NCBI GenBank assembly: GCA_009746045.1
Contig: RPFO01000027.1
Location: 2,650,733 to 2,714,732, forward strand
From: Mesostigma viride
Lineage: Eukaryota > Streptophyta > Mesostigmatophyceae > Mesostigmatales > Mesostigmataceae
Direction of reading: 5' to 3'
Length of the DNA: 64,000 nucleotides
The notes under the pieces: model-generated
Told to the model about the DNA's origin: nothing
Databases searched by the model: none
The model's input: only the letters and a program-made list of their open reading frames with translations
Part shown: in pieces, positions 47,077 through 59,190 of the stretch
How the letters are laid out: the number at the start of each line of letters is the position of its first letter
Numbering within the stretch: position 1 is the stretch's first letter
Made by a program: the position numbers and the translations under genes

Positions 47077-48243
47077 GAATCGTGTCTAGGCCCCAAGAAT
47101 TGGGTTGTCATGGCCCTTGGTGGTCGATGGTGGCCAGGTCCTTTCTGGTTGAGTTGTGAGCAACCGATGGTGGTCAACGGTCGCGCACGTCACGAGCCGT
47201 GGCCCTGGCAGCAAGTCTTTGTCACGCTTGGCTGGGACGTGCTTACTACTGCGTGCGTGCCTGGGCACCCTGTCGCCAAATGTGGGTGCCCATGTGCTGG
47301 GCTTGTCCCAGCCATCCGCTTGTATAGAAGAGAGAAGATGTTGCCCTCTTCCCTAGCCAGCCTACCCCTGCAGCTGTGTCTACTATTGGCCATCGAGTAA
47401 AAAGATTCGGGTATTTCGGTTCGGGATTTGATGGGGATGTGGACCAAATAACACACTATTCGGCCATTATTCGGTCTCCATTCGGTTATTATTCGGATTC
47501 GGAAGAGGCCAAAACACCACATCTTTATACTATTCGGATAATTTTCGTCAAATCTTTTTACACTGTCGGCCATGGAATTACCCCCCCCACCGAGGACTTA
47601 TGCTCACGTGACTGCGTCACGTGTACATTACTTAATTAATGCACTTGTTGTGATCCTAAGTTCAACCTTTTGAGGGTTTATGCTCTGTGACCATGTTACA
47701 TGCTTTGATTTGATCGATGATACGGCACAAGTGCAATGCAGAAAGCCAAGACATTAAATAAAATTAAATTAAATTGTAACATAACTACGTTGGGAGTGCA
47801 TGTAGCACATATCCCTGAGAAGGGGCATATGGCTTTTAATACATTCTTGGCTACTTCCTGCAGGGGTAGGTTGTAAACTACACCTGCTCTGGGTGCACAA
47901 AGTGCACCTGCAAACCACTATGTATTCCAGCACCTAGGGCGCGGACATAGGGGGGAAGATCATCATGGCTATACAAAGGCTAGGGCATGGCTTCTCAGCA
48001 CAGAGTGACTCTCTGCATAGGCAGAGCTTGGCTAAATTCTGAATACATCATCCATGGGGAGTCCCATTATAGGCAGAGCTTGGCTAAATTAAGGCATCAT
48101 CCATGGGGCCGGGGGGGCATTATGGGCGCACATGCGCTTAGGCGTGTGCCACGTGCTAGGCTAAGCCTGACTAGTCTATTATACTACTGTTATACATTCC
48201 CCAGACTGAGGTTGCTGGGGTGGAAGGGGGCGCCTGCCAGGGC
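47077..48243. other. Non-coding region downstream of endonuclease V
   Basis: No gene seen. It contains a copy of the ACGTGACTGCGTCACGTG motif next to TTAATTAA at 47602-47641, and a duplicated piece GGCAGAGCTTGGCTAAATT at about 48019 and 48073. Confidence 0.5.
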
Positions 48244-48543
48244 TCAGTTGTGGTCGACGTGGATGACCGCCCCCCTCCAGTATACCGGTTTCCCCCCTGC
48301 GCTCTGCCGGAGCTGGAGGTAGGTCGGCCATAGCTCCCGTCGCCGCTGTTGCTGTGCCAGGGTCAAGTTGTCGGCCAGCGTGTAGGAAGTCCCCGAGAGC
48401 TCACTTGCGGCATTTAAGAAAGGACAGCTTATCCGCCATGTACGGTAAGGTGAGAGGCGGGGGAGCCGGGCCAGCCTTACCCCGCGCGCGGGGAAGGCAG
48501 ACAGCCGACATCCGCAACTCACCAGTGAGTTGCATGGGGGCAA
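48244..48543 (-). pseudogene. Fragment resembling an L1-type LINE ORF1 C-terminus
   Basis: The frame carries LADNLTLAQQQRRRELWP then YLQLRQSAGGKPVYWRGA. This resembles the C-terminal end of L1-type ORF1 proteins (a 'DNLT..QR..R..LWP...LR..GKP.YWRG' pattern). No reverse transcriptase is adjacent, so it is an isolated fragment. Confidence 0.4.
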
Positions 48544-50486
48544 GAATTAACCCCTAAATGGTCTGAGATCCTGCCGATAAATCGGCTGGATCTTCACAAT
48601 TTTGCAAACCAGATGCCATCCAACCTACCCATATCCAATGGCCGTCCTTGGGGGCCAAGCATGTCCATGAGTTGCCCTTCGGGTTGGTATATCACAACCT
48701 CACATATATGCAGGGTAGGCCATGTTTAACTGCCGTCAAAGTCAGGGGGGTCAAGACGCGCGTTTTCATTTTTGGTAGAATGTGCATTTTGAATTATGTT
48801 ATAAGACCTAGGCACCTACCACTTCAGGTATGATAAACAATTAGTTGCTGAACAGTTTGAGCCATTGGGGTCATCATTTGGGTGGGTATACCAGCAGTTG
48901 CACCCAGTACAGCCCATAGGGGTACCGTTGGTAAAAAGCAACCAAGGGAGTAGGGGTGGGCATACTACCTCCTAATATGGCCACCAACCATGCCAAACAA
49001 TACATTTCCCTTCCACAATGATGGGGAAACATAACTGCATCATCACACTGCCCTTACATGGCACCTATGTGCAGGTGCCACCTTGTCCATGCACGTAGGT
49101 AACGTGGTACGGACACCCTACGCAAGGCATGCATTCTAGGAGGCAGCCACCAACAAACTAGTGGTGTTGAGCCTATTTCAGCCTGCCCTAGCAAGGATAA
49201 ACTAGGCCTAAGCTGCTATAGCTTGCCAGGTGATGGCCAGCACACCTGGTGGCACATGCTGTCAATGGGAAGCTTTTACTCACCAGTTACGTGCTTGATG
49301 ATGCCACAGAGACCAGCCAACTGCCTCACACTCATGCAATATGTGTATGGGAAATGTATAACAAACATATATGGAGGTATTCAAACCCATACAGCCTCTA
49401 AAACTTATCACCATCACCCTGTGGCAGGTCAACTGACTGAGGGAAGCATCTAAGAAGGGTGTTTTAGAAAGGGGCCAGGCCAGGGTCAAGAAAGAGCATG
49501 AATAGTGCAAAAAGAATGTGCTACACAAGCTAGAACGTATATATAAACGTCAAACATCGATAGGAAAACGATGATTAAGCTTTACCAGGCATGGATGGCG
49601 TTACCTTGGCCCAGGCGGTGGCCGCAAAATGGCGCATTTCGGCACACCAAAGTTGTGCAGCATGGTCGCTGGATTCGGCGATTTCTGGCCACCCTTGCAC
49701 GTTTACGACTACTATGTATCATAAAAAGTACAAAGAAACCGATATATCCTTTAAAATACGCCGGAAAGGTATTGCTGTCAACGTTTCTATCGTCCGGCCT
49801 GATCGCAGTTTTTTCCAGCAAGAACGCTGCCGACACCTATCAAATGGCATTCCCGCGAACCAAAAATTGGCCTGTATGATCTTTAGGACGTATAAAATCA
49901 ATACCCTAAGTTTGGCCAGAAATATCGAACGCAAACGTAAATGCCATGCGTGGGCGCAAGCCGCCATGGCCAGGTCGTCGTTTTCCGGAATGCACGTTGT
50001 ACGTGAAAAAGTACCCTGACCCCTTGTACTTTGACCGGCCAGAACACCTCTATCAAGTAACGTGCGTGTTTGCAACTTGCCCGTTGAAACTCTACGGCGG
50101 AGCCAATTTTCGGAAGAACCTCACCCTTCTGCTTGCAAATTCGGGACAAATTCGGTGGATGTATGTATGGATGTATGTATGTATGGATGGATTGACGGAT
50201 TTTCATCCCCTATTCCTATGTTTTCTCACGTGTACGGCCTTATAAGCTTCGCCAATTCTGGCGAACCTAACGGTTCTTCCGAAAATTGGCTCCGCCTGAT
50301 AACTTTGTCAAAAGTATGCAAACCCTAGTACCATGCTGTGAAGAATTTTATAAACTTTCGATCTTCTCAGCTAAACTTTTCCTAATTCTCAATAGATTTC
50401 GCGGCATCTGGTCCCCCGAGAAGGGGCCGATGCATCGGCTGGAACTCGATTTTTGGCGGAAAATCGGCAGCAAGACCATTTAGGGG
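48544..50486. other. Non-coding region without supported genes
   Basis: Short open frames on both strands have no domain signature or paired splice sites. A short (ATGT)n run is at 50158-50190. Confidence 0.4.
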
Positions 50487-50490
50487 TTAA

Positions 50491-52401
50491 GGGGACTCGG
50501 CGCGGCGAATATTTTCCGCGCCAAAAAAATTCCGCGGTACCCTCCGTACCGTGAAAAGTGGGTGCACGGTGCGCGCACCCCTTGCGGAAGTGGCCATGGC
50601 GACTGCTTTTAGACGAAACGTGACAAATCTGGCTCGCGGAAAGCAGAAAAAATGCTCGATTCTTGGAGAAAATTAGTTACTGATTCTAATTTATGGTGGG
50701 ATAGTTGCGATCTATAATGTCGCGGGCTCTTTTTCTTTACCATCGGCAGGGGGGGTCCGGCCTGAATTTCTGTCGGGATGAATAAAGTATAATGGATGCC
50801 TGCAGGTGTGATTGTCGATTGTTGCCGGTTTTGATGGTCCTAATGGAAGCTATTTTAATAATGATGTTTCTAAATCCGTAAAAAATCCCGCTGCTATCTT
50901 TACCTTTCCCGTCATTTTGCGGTAAGATAACATTAGGCCTGCGCGATGCGCGCCAGACCTCGCCATGAAAGGGTGGCCTTTCTTGTGCGCCTGGGCACGA
51001 ATAAATGCCCGTTATGGTACGTTCTTGTATTAAACGTCCTAAGATAGCGCTTTCCTGCTTTCTTAGCTCGTGGAGCGTAAGCTTTTTGCCTTCTTTCCGG
51101 CCAGATGCAGCCATGAAGTTGCGGGTCCTGGCGCTGCATCGCTGGATTCCTGGATGTTTTTTAGCAAGTTCGTCTGTGACGTGGCTGGCTTGCTGCAGCG
51201 CGTGGCCCACAACCTGTCGGGAAGGTGTAATGCTTTTATTTCCATGCTTCTCTGAAATTTCTTTTGCTTTATAGACAGTTGTGTTCGAGGATTCACGCGG
51301 TCTTCCTAAGCAGCGGCATCATTTTCCCCAGACACTGATGAGCTGGCACCTGTCTCCTAAAGAAAGTGGCTCGTGCTTGTTAGAAAGGAGGCAGTGTGCA
51401 TTTTGCGGGACACAATGCTTTGGTGGCACATGCGTCAGGTAGGTTGTTCCAATGGTCTCTTCACCTTTCCCACTGAGTAAATGATAGCCTTTGTCCTGCT
51501 AACCAGAGCAGCTAGCCACAGGTTGGCTGGATAAAAAGTCAGCTTATTTTCTCTTTATATACTGCGTGTGTGGTCCTCCACATGTCCGGCTTGTTGGGCA
51601 TTTTGGAAGAGGGTTTTTAATGTGTTGTTGGGTGGAACAACTTGGTTGCTGGCACAAAATCACACATTATTAGCCTGAGATAGGCATGACATATGCTGCT
51701 CAGGCGTGTCGTCCTACCAGCCTTGTTGTTAAGGGTAGACTCACAAGGCTGGCTGTGCCGATGGAGGGGTGGGGCGTATGACGCTCCGGACATCCTCCTC
51801 ACACTCCATGATCAAAGTGGCCGGCATGTTTTTGGGTGTCTAGGGTAGCAAAACAGATGTCATTTTGGCTCAGCACTAGCTCAATTCTCTTTTAGCGTCT
51901 ACCCAGGTGGCATCACAGGAAAATCAATAACTTGAGCTACGCTTGTCAGAATGAGCTCAAACTTTGGGGTTGTGTTTCCCCCCACTCAGTGGAATATAAA
52001 ATGTATGGATGACCCAATCTGATGTGTTAATGATTTGATTTTTTTTTTTTGGCTCAAAAAAGTACCCATTTTGCGGGAAAATTAATAACTCAAACAAATG
52101 TGACCATTTCGGCCATGTAAAAAGCCTAGCTTTTAAAAAAGTGGGGGAACTTTGCAGAAATGTATGGGCAGGTCATTTGGATAAGTGGTTTGTCTTGGGC
52201 AAAATATCTCATAAATAGCGTCTTTTTCTATTTTTAGCTCGCCACCGGTGCGTGGTTGGGGGTAGTACCCCCAACAAGTGGTGGCATGAATGTCCAAACA
52301 TCATATTTGTGGTACTCAATCATCACTAGATGGTTCCCGAGTGCATTGGAACTGATATTCATTAAAGTCAGTTTTTCAGGCTTTTGGACGTGCGAGTCCC
52401 C
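50491..52401. mobile_element. Possible TTAA-flanked DNA element of 1.9 kb
   Basis: TTAA followed by GGGGACTCG at 50487-50499 is mirrored by CGAGTCCCC followed by TTAA at 52393-52405. TTAA target duplications are typical of piggyBac-type elements. The inverted repeat is only 9 bp, so chance is possible. The inside has a minus-strand, exon-like stretch at about 51030-51218 (acceptor CGACAG, basic helical sequence) of unknown identity, and no transposase. Confidence 0.4.
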
Positions 52402-52744
52402 TTAAATTGAATTAAATTATTGCATGACTCCGTTGGGAGATCATGTGGCACATATTCCTTGCTGGATGGGTGGAGGTGGGCGAAGCCGTGTAATCGAACT
52501 AATCTAACCGTCTAAGCTCTCTAGTCTAGAAAATCCTAACTACTCCTACTACACTACTCAGCAAAACGCCCCTTCCGCTTGGGGGGTGGGGGCTTGCCCA
52601 CAGGGGCTGGCGTGTGAGCCTGGACAATCTTCTGCCACCTCTTCTTGTTCTCCATGGCAGTCCAACAAAGAAGAGAGAGGGAGTGAATGCGGTGTTCAAA
52701 CTGGGGACCCCTATAGGTCGGCCAGCAACATCTGGATGTAGTTC

Positions 52745-55700
52745 ATGGCAGTTTTACCCAGCTTTCTAGCTAGGAATGTCCTTGGGGCCAGGCCAGGTCA
52801 GGATGTGCCGCCCTGGTTGGCCAAGCCGCTGGGGGCCGGCCAGACCAAGGGCGGTATCTACCTTCGACTGGTGCGAGCAAGATGTCCTACAATTAATGCT
52901 ATCCTACGCTGCCTAATCTCGTCCGAAATGCGAGGCATATACCCTGATACAAAGTCTCTAATGACCTATGCTTGGAAAACCCTACATTCAGGACCTGTCG
53001 GAGCATCCTGTAAACCGTGCCGTCTAGCTTGGCGGCCAGTGTGTCCGTGAGTGTCCATGCCTCGGCGCCATATATAAGCACCGTGAGGATGAGGACCTTG
53101 AAGAGCATGCGCTTGCGGTGCTCGCCCAGGCCCTTGGAGCGCCAGTATGTGTTGAGCGAACGAACCCTAGCCCAGCTAGGCCAGGCCGATGCGGATGTCC
53201 ACATCGTCGGCGGTGTTGGGGAGCATGCTCCCCAGCAGTTTGAAGCGATCACCGGGAACGGGACCTCCGTCCCATCTAGCAGCCGCGGCAGCGGCGGGCG
53301 ACTGGAAGCCCCAATCACCATCGCCTCAGTTTTGACACTAATCTCCAACCCCACCGCCCTCTCCTCCAAGCCCAGACAGTCCAGCCAGGTCTGAATGTGC
53401 TCGGGGCGCGCGATGAGGGTGGTGTTATCCGCATAAATCAGGTCGGACAGGCGGTAGCCAGTGCCAGTGACCGCGGCCGTGCTCGCGCTCGTTAAGGATG
53501 TCCAAGCCGGGCTCGAACCCCTTAAGAGCAGTAAAGCGCGCACGTGCCCGGCGCATGACGTGATCCACGACAATAATGAACAGATATGGGGACAGGACAC
53601 TGTCAACCTTGCCACACCCCGTGGTGAAGGGGGAATGGTGGGGTGGTGCTTTCCGCAGTCCGCACTACTGCCTGTGAGCCCTCATGCAGTCGACGAATGG
53701 CAGCAATAAACGCTGGTGGTACCCGATCCAGAGCTAGGATGGCCCAAAGAGCCTCCCAGAGGACCGTGTCAAAGGCCTTGATGATATAGTCAACAAAAAT
53801 GAAGACCAGCGGCAAACCGTCATGCAGGGCGAATGCGACGCACCTCCTCAATCCATCAATCGGCGCGCGACAAATACAGCCATGACAGTGTTACGACCAC
53901 GACGGAAACCCATCTGAGACTCACCCAGGTGTGGGTCCAGCGCGCGGCGCGGAGCCTGTGCAGCCTCATGCGCATGAAGACCTTCAGCGCGGCGCGCTCT
54001 GGAGGCAGACACCCTGATATATAGTTACCGGGGTCAGCAGCCGAGCCCTTCTTCAATGTACAGCATGACGCCGGCGGCCGGATGGCCGTCTGCCACTCAG
54101 CAGGCGGAGGCTCATCAGAGAGCAGGACATGCACAGTTGCAGAACGCCAGCAGAAGATCCAACACCGCCGGGTGGCAGCCTGGGGTCTTCAGCAGCTCAG
54201 CACTGAAAGGTGGTCGGCACCGACCGCTGCGTCGAACCGCAGGCGAGCAAGGGCGCCGTCCAATTCCTCCAAAGTGAAGGGGTCATGGACGACGTCGTTG
54301 GTGGCAAGGCAGCCCTCCTTCAAGGCGGGGGACTTGATAGTCCGCGGCCGAGGAGGGGGGCGCAGGCGGCGGGGGGGGTCCGGCAACACCGAGACGGCCG
54401 CGGTGAACTTAGCGGCAGGCCGGGGGGGGGGCGCGAGCCCCACCTGTCAAAGAAACATAATTTGTGGGCCAACCCGGCGGTCAAGGCTGACCGGCGCCGT
54501 GCCGTCCCCTGTGTGCTCCACCGGGGTGCGCTGCCGCCGGCCGCCGAGCCGGTCGAGGTGATACCACATGTCCTTGCCCTGGTTGCGAGCTTGGCAGGCC
54601 TTGGCATCTGCGATGCACTGGGCCGCCTCTGCGTCCTGAGCATGATGTGCGTAGGCCTCCACAAGGGCGGCCTTGAGCATGCACCGGTTTCAGCAGCGGG
54701 TCCCGGTTACGCTTGAGGCAGTGCCGGGCGGCCAAGACCTTGGGGTCAGGACTGGCGGTAGAGCGGGCCGGGGCGGCGGCGGGGCATGACGGGCAGGTGC
54801 CGGGCCGCCAGCAAGTACGTACGGGGCGCGGGCCGCAAAGCCCGCAAAAATGGCGGCGTTGGGAGCACCCTGGGCCTGGCAGCGCGTCGACGTCCGCCTG
54901 GGCGTCCAGGGCCTCCAGGTACGCCCGTCGGCACCTATTCCGCTCGTGCTCGGCGTCCGTCCAGTCCTCAGGATCCCCCCGGACCGGGCGTAGAGCAGAC
55001 GAGTCAGGGCGGGCCACTGGGGCGCGGCGCTCGGGGACATGGAACCGGAGCCGGATGGTCGCGCGCACCAACCGGTGGTCAGAGCACACCGTGGGTGGGT
55101 CGAACACTCGGGTATCCAGAACGGAAGTGCACCTGGGCTGGGCACCGTACCACCACGTTACTAGTCCAGACAGGGGCTGACGGTCGTTAGGGCCCCGAAA
55201 AGTGACCAAGTCCTATGAGGGATGTTGGAAGTGGCAGTTGACAGCAACCATCCTGCTATCCCGCAAAATTAAGGCAGACAACAGGGGGGTGTTGTCGGTA
55301 GCAGCCGTGCCGGCAGGCGCAAAGCGACTGCCAGCAGTGGCCATGGGGAGCATGGCGTTGGCGTCGAGCAGCATAACCAAGAAGTGGCGGGCCGGGGTGG
55401 CCTCCTCAAGGCTATGCAAGTCCTTGAAGAACTTCTGGCGTTCCAACTGGGGTAGACCACTATGCGGTGCGTAACCCACCCGATGCAACCGTGAGGTGGT
55501 GTTTAGACCGCCCCTCAGCTGAGGTGAAATGTACGGCCACCATAAGGCGTGGGGTTAGAAACTTCAGCGTGCTGAGGCTGGCAGCTGCCAGCGGCGAACA
55601 CAAAAGGCCAACGCCACCTTGGTGTTACATCCCAGGATTTACCCTCTAACCTGGCCTGGTGTCCCACTCGGCCAGCAAAGTAAAAACGCCAACCGCCTGC

Positions 55701-55850
55701 TAGGCGATCAGTGAGCACCGTGCCAGAAGGCACCGTGCGACGATGCTCCTGCACGCCTAGAATAGACACACGATGTGAAATGCAAAAGGCAACAAGCTCC
55801 TCCACCCGGTAGCTATGGTCGCCATCTGCAAGCAAATGTGCGTACGTTGA
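52745..55850 (-). mobile_element. Decayed RTE-like non-LTR retrotransposon (LINE)
   Basis: Reading right to left on the minus strand: apurinic-type endonuclease start (EELVAFCISHRVSILGVQEHR, at about 55790), a central endonuclease piece with LLDAN at about 55360, and the terminal SDHRLVRATI at about 55080. The reverse transcriptase follows: an ELDGALARLRFDAAVGAD block at about 54260, LKKGS...NY at about 54040, FVDYIIKAFDT at about 53775, YADN at about 53430 and the C-terminal LIYGAEAWTLT at about 53060. Several frameshifts separate these blocks. The catalytic YADD has become YADN, so the copy is dead. The short SDH-containing endonuclease and the order of blocks fit the RTE clade. Confidence 0.85.
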
Positions 55851-56225
55851 AAGTTGCGAGGGCCAAGGATGCCTAGCTGCTGGCCCAACAGGGAAGAACG
55901 ACGATGGGAGATGGGGGTTGATGCAGCGGAAGATGGGGGTGGGGATGGAACGGAGGGGAGGGAGATGGATGGAATAGTGCTTTTCATGGCATGGGGCTTG
56001 TCCTGCAGGCGTAAGAAGGGAGCCTGCTGCCTGCTGCTATGGGTATTCGGGGGTGATTGCGCAACGCTGAGGTGTAGGTAATCTAGCTCACACGTTGTGT
56101 ACTGTGAATCTGACTGCTGAGATCGAGCTGTCGTTCTAGCCCGAAATACCGGCACCACCATGTCTATCACTCGACTAGGTCAAGGCATGGGGGTGAAACG
56201 GGGGCAAGAATGTCGCGCTTAAATG

Positions 56226-56389
56226 CTATGGCAAGAGCCTCCGAGTTCTCACCTGCCGGCTGGTCGAAGTGCTTGACGATGACATTGTGGCTGCGCTGGG
56301 TGAGGTCGGCCTCCTCGCGAAGGTCGAGCATTTGTTGCTTGAGCTATGCCGCGATGGTGTCCAGGCGGCGGAGGTGGTGTGGTGCTTAA
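56226..56389 (-). pseudogene. Downstream part of a gag-like or unknown coding region, split by a TTAA element
   Basis: A minus-strand stretch reads LKQQMLDLREEADLTQRS then HNVIVKHFDQPAG and is followed by a donor-like GTGAGAAC at about 56257. One in-frame stop precedes it. It lies just downstream of the 1.35-kb element inserted at TTAA; the upstream part is 57735-57969. Confidence 0.35.
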
Positions 56390-57734
56390 CCCATAGTCCG
56401 TAAACAGTATCGAATTCGATACTGTTTGGGTTCCCGCCAGAAACGGCGCCGCGCCGGTAGCGCCGCGCCACTTCTGACGGAGGACACGTGTCCGGTGGGT
56501 CCGGAGACACTTAGGGACGAAGGTGGTGCATAGGTTTGGTAGGTATATTCGCCATAGCCTGGTTATTACAACGTGAATTGAGAATGTATCACGTGACTTT
56601 GGCGGGAAATTTTCACTCGCGCGCGCGCGTATCGAGATATGGCTGCCAACGTGCCGTTATCACGGAAATTTTTGCGTCTCGCGGCCTGAGACGGTTCAGA
56701 ATGTCGCTCAGAATGACGATGCGTGTTTTTCGTAGGTCAGGCATGGCCAGATTGGTAGGACTGGGAAAATACAGGTAGGAAAATACTGCCTTCTTGGTCG
56801 TCAGTGCCATATGAGTTATAGCTTACCATATTTCGATTTTCTCTGTATGGCCGAGCAGTCTGCGCCAGCCCGAGCATCCAGGTTTGGTACGGGACATCTG
56901 CTGCAAGGTTTGCTGGGATTGCGGACGCGTTTGTAGGTCATATTTGCACGGAATATCAACGTAGTAACCATAGCGGATGCATGAATGATGCGGCTATGGC
57001 GGCCTATGCCTGTAGCGCACTAGTATGTGTGAGATCTGAGGGTGCCGGCCAGCAGAATCCGGGCGGGACGTGAATGAGCCAGGTACGGCAACGTGTTTGC
57101 ATGTTGTTTGGCGCGGAATACGCCTGCCATGCATTATAGTGGACGAGTTTATTGGTGCAGCACTTAGCAAGCTTCCATGCCTGCTGTAAAGAGTGGTATC
57201 AGCCCTGTGAGTGCTCAGTTTATGGCATTTCCTTAGAGTATACCACCCCGTTAGTTTAGGTAGGCAACCCGTTTGCATTCCAGCACTTTTGCCAGTCTTT
57301 TGTAGCTTGTTATAATGCATTGCTGTGTTGCATGTCATAGATGGCTGTCTACGCGCGCGTAACCCACACACGTATATGAGCGTGGTGCCATGTGCAAAAC
57401 TCAATTCTGAGTGGCCCCCCTGGTATGGGGATGCCTGAACTACCTAATAAAATTATCCAACCTTGACATTGGTGTTTACAACCCTCCCCTGAAAAAAAGG
57501 GGGGGGTTCCATGGTGTGATGCATGAAAATGTTCGTCTTTTGTCCAACTTTGACTGAGAATATCATGCAACCCACTTACGGGACTCAAGATATTATTGCA
57601 TATTCTGAAAGCCCTTGAAGTGTAGATATTCCTGGCATCTTGGTTGAGGGTATTTGGAGTAGCGGTCTGGGAGTTATGATTTTTTTCATTTTAGGGGGTA
57701 TGGAAGTGCCAAAAATGGCTCTACGGACTATGGG
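56390..57734. mobile_element. piggyBac-type non-autonomous element, 1345 bp
   Basis: The ends are CCCATAGTCCGTA (56390-56402) and its exact reverse complement (57722-57734), flanked on both sides by TTAA (56386-56389 and 57735-57738). TTAA plus a terminal CCC is the piggyBac signature. The flanking bases GC and GC extend the symmetry by two. A perfect 26-bp palindrome (half site AAACAGTATCG, centre AATT) follows the left inverted repeat at about 56402-56427. No transposase is encoded. It interrupts a coding-like region. Confidence 0.82.
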
Positions 57735-57969
57735 TTAAGCAGGTCCGCCCAGCCAGTCTGGGTGGAGCATCGCTGGCCGGGCCCGCAGATGCCGGCTGGG
57801 CGGCGATGTCCTTCACCGCCTGGGCGGTGAGGCCTGCGGTGTTTTGCAGGCACTCAATGGCGATGGCGTTGTCGTGGAGGCGCTGGTTGATGTCGAGGAG
57901 CTGGGCTTTGATGTTGGTGGTGGAGGTGGAGGCGAGGAGGGTGGAGATGGAGGCGGTGGTGGTGGACAT
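57735..57969 (-). pseudogene. Gag-like or unknown open frame, 5' part
   Basis: The frame begins MSTTTASISTLLAST and continues with a helical segment (INQRLHDNAIAIECLQN) of the kind found at the N-terminus of LTR-retrotransposon Gag proteins. No zinc knuckle, protease or reverse transcriptase follows, so the identity is a guess. It is cut at TTAA by the piggyBac-type element. Confidence 0.35.
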
Positions 57970-58257
57970 TGGTGATGGTGAGGGAGCTCAGTAGCTAGCG
58001 TGCTGCAGCAATGGGCAGGCCCATTGCCGCCACATCTGCAGCAAGGGGTGTCACGTGCTTCTCGAGGGCTTCCTGAAGGATGGAGCCTACTAGACATGAT
58101 ACACCTTTATTGACTCATTGCTTCACCGACTCACCGACTAGCACACTCGTCGCGTTCTAAGTTCAGAGTTCAATTCAATTCCGACTCGCATGCGATCGAC
58201 CGAAGTAAGCAACTTCTAGTCCGCATCGGTTTATCGACAAAGAATTATGTATGTCGT

Positions 58258-59190
58258 ATAATAAGGAAGGCTTATATACGTCGACTTCTCCGTCAAATCT
58301 CAGACCGGGTTTCGAAACAAACCACGAACGCCGTAGATGCAGACAGGAGGAAAAAATGGTTTCGACTAAGGACTTAGGTTTTTTGCAAAACTTAGCCCTA
58401 ACCGGGAGAAGACAAGTCTGCGGGGGCTGAGATTAAATAAGAGGTACCTTGAAATTAAATAAGAGGTGTGCCTCTATGAATATATAGTTTTGGAGGCGAG
58501 ATTCTGTTGGCGTTAAGTCGTAGTATTGTACGATTGATAAATTGGTAGTGCATTGGTGGTACTGCACGACGGTATTGGACGGAGATCCCGGAATCCCGGT
58601 CTGGCAAGAGCATCTCACGGGTATCTTACATCTCACGGGTACATCTCACGGGTACACGACGCGGCACGACGTTGTACAGCAAAATGGCTCGCAGAAAAGC
58701 TAGGAACCTAGGTGACTATTTGGCGCCGCGTCGGTCGTGACGTTGTTTACTCCGTTGGATCTGCATCTACGGCGTTCGTGGGTTGTTTCGAAACCCGGTC
58801 GATGAGATTTAACAGAGAAGTCGGGTATATAAAGGATCCTTGTTAGACAACCTTGAAAATGTACCAAATGAATTAAACGGCTTGACATGTTGCCGTCCAA
58901 TACTACAAGTTAACGCCAATCGAACCTCGCGTCCAAAAATATATCTGGATAGAGGCATGTCTCTTATTTAATTTCAAGGTACCTCTTAATTAATCTCGGG
59001 CCCCGCCTCGGGCTATAAGTTTGCAAAAAAAAAAGTCCGGGCAAAGGTGAACAGGAGGAAAAACAGATCCAACGGTGCAAACAACGGGACGACCGCAGCA
59101 GCGCTGAATTGCCTCGGTTTCTTTGTTACGAGCCATTTTACGATGCTGCGCCGCGTCGCGTACCCCAGCCCTTTTCCACCTCACAGCACG
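58258..59190. repeat. Cluster of interleaved inverted repeats
   Basis: The block at about 58258-58350 is inverted at about 58760-58850, the block at about 58430-58540 is inverted at about 58885-58992, and the block at about 58655-58760 is inverted at about 59045-59165. Shared pieces include GCATCTACGGCGTTCGTG and TTAATTTCAAGGTACCTCTT. Because the order of the first two blocks is kept while each is inverted, a single hairpin does not explain it. Identity between arms is about 75-90%. There is no convincing coding sequence. Confidence 0.75.
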
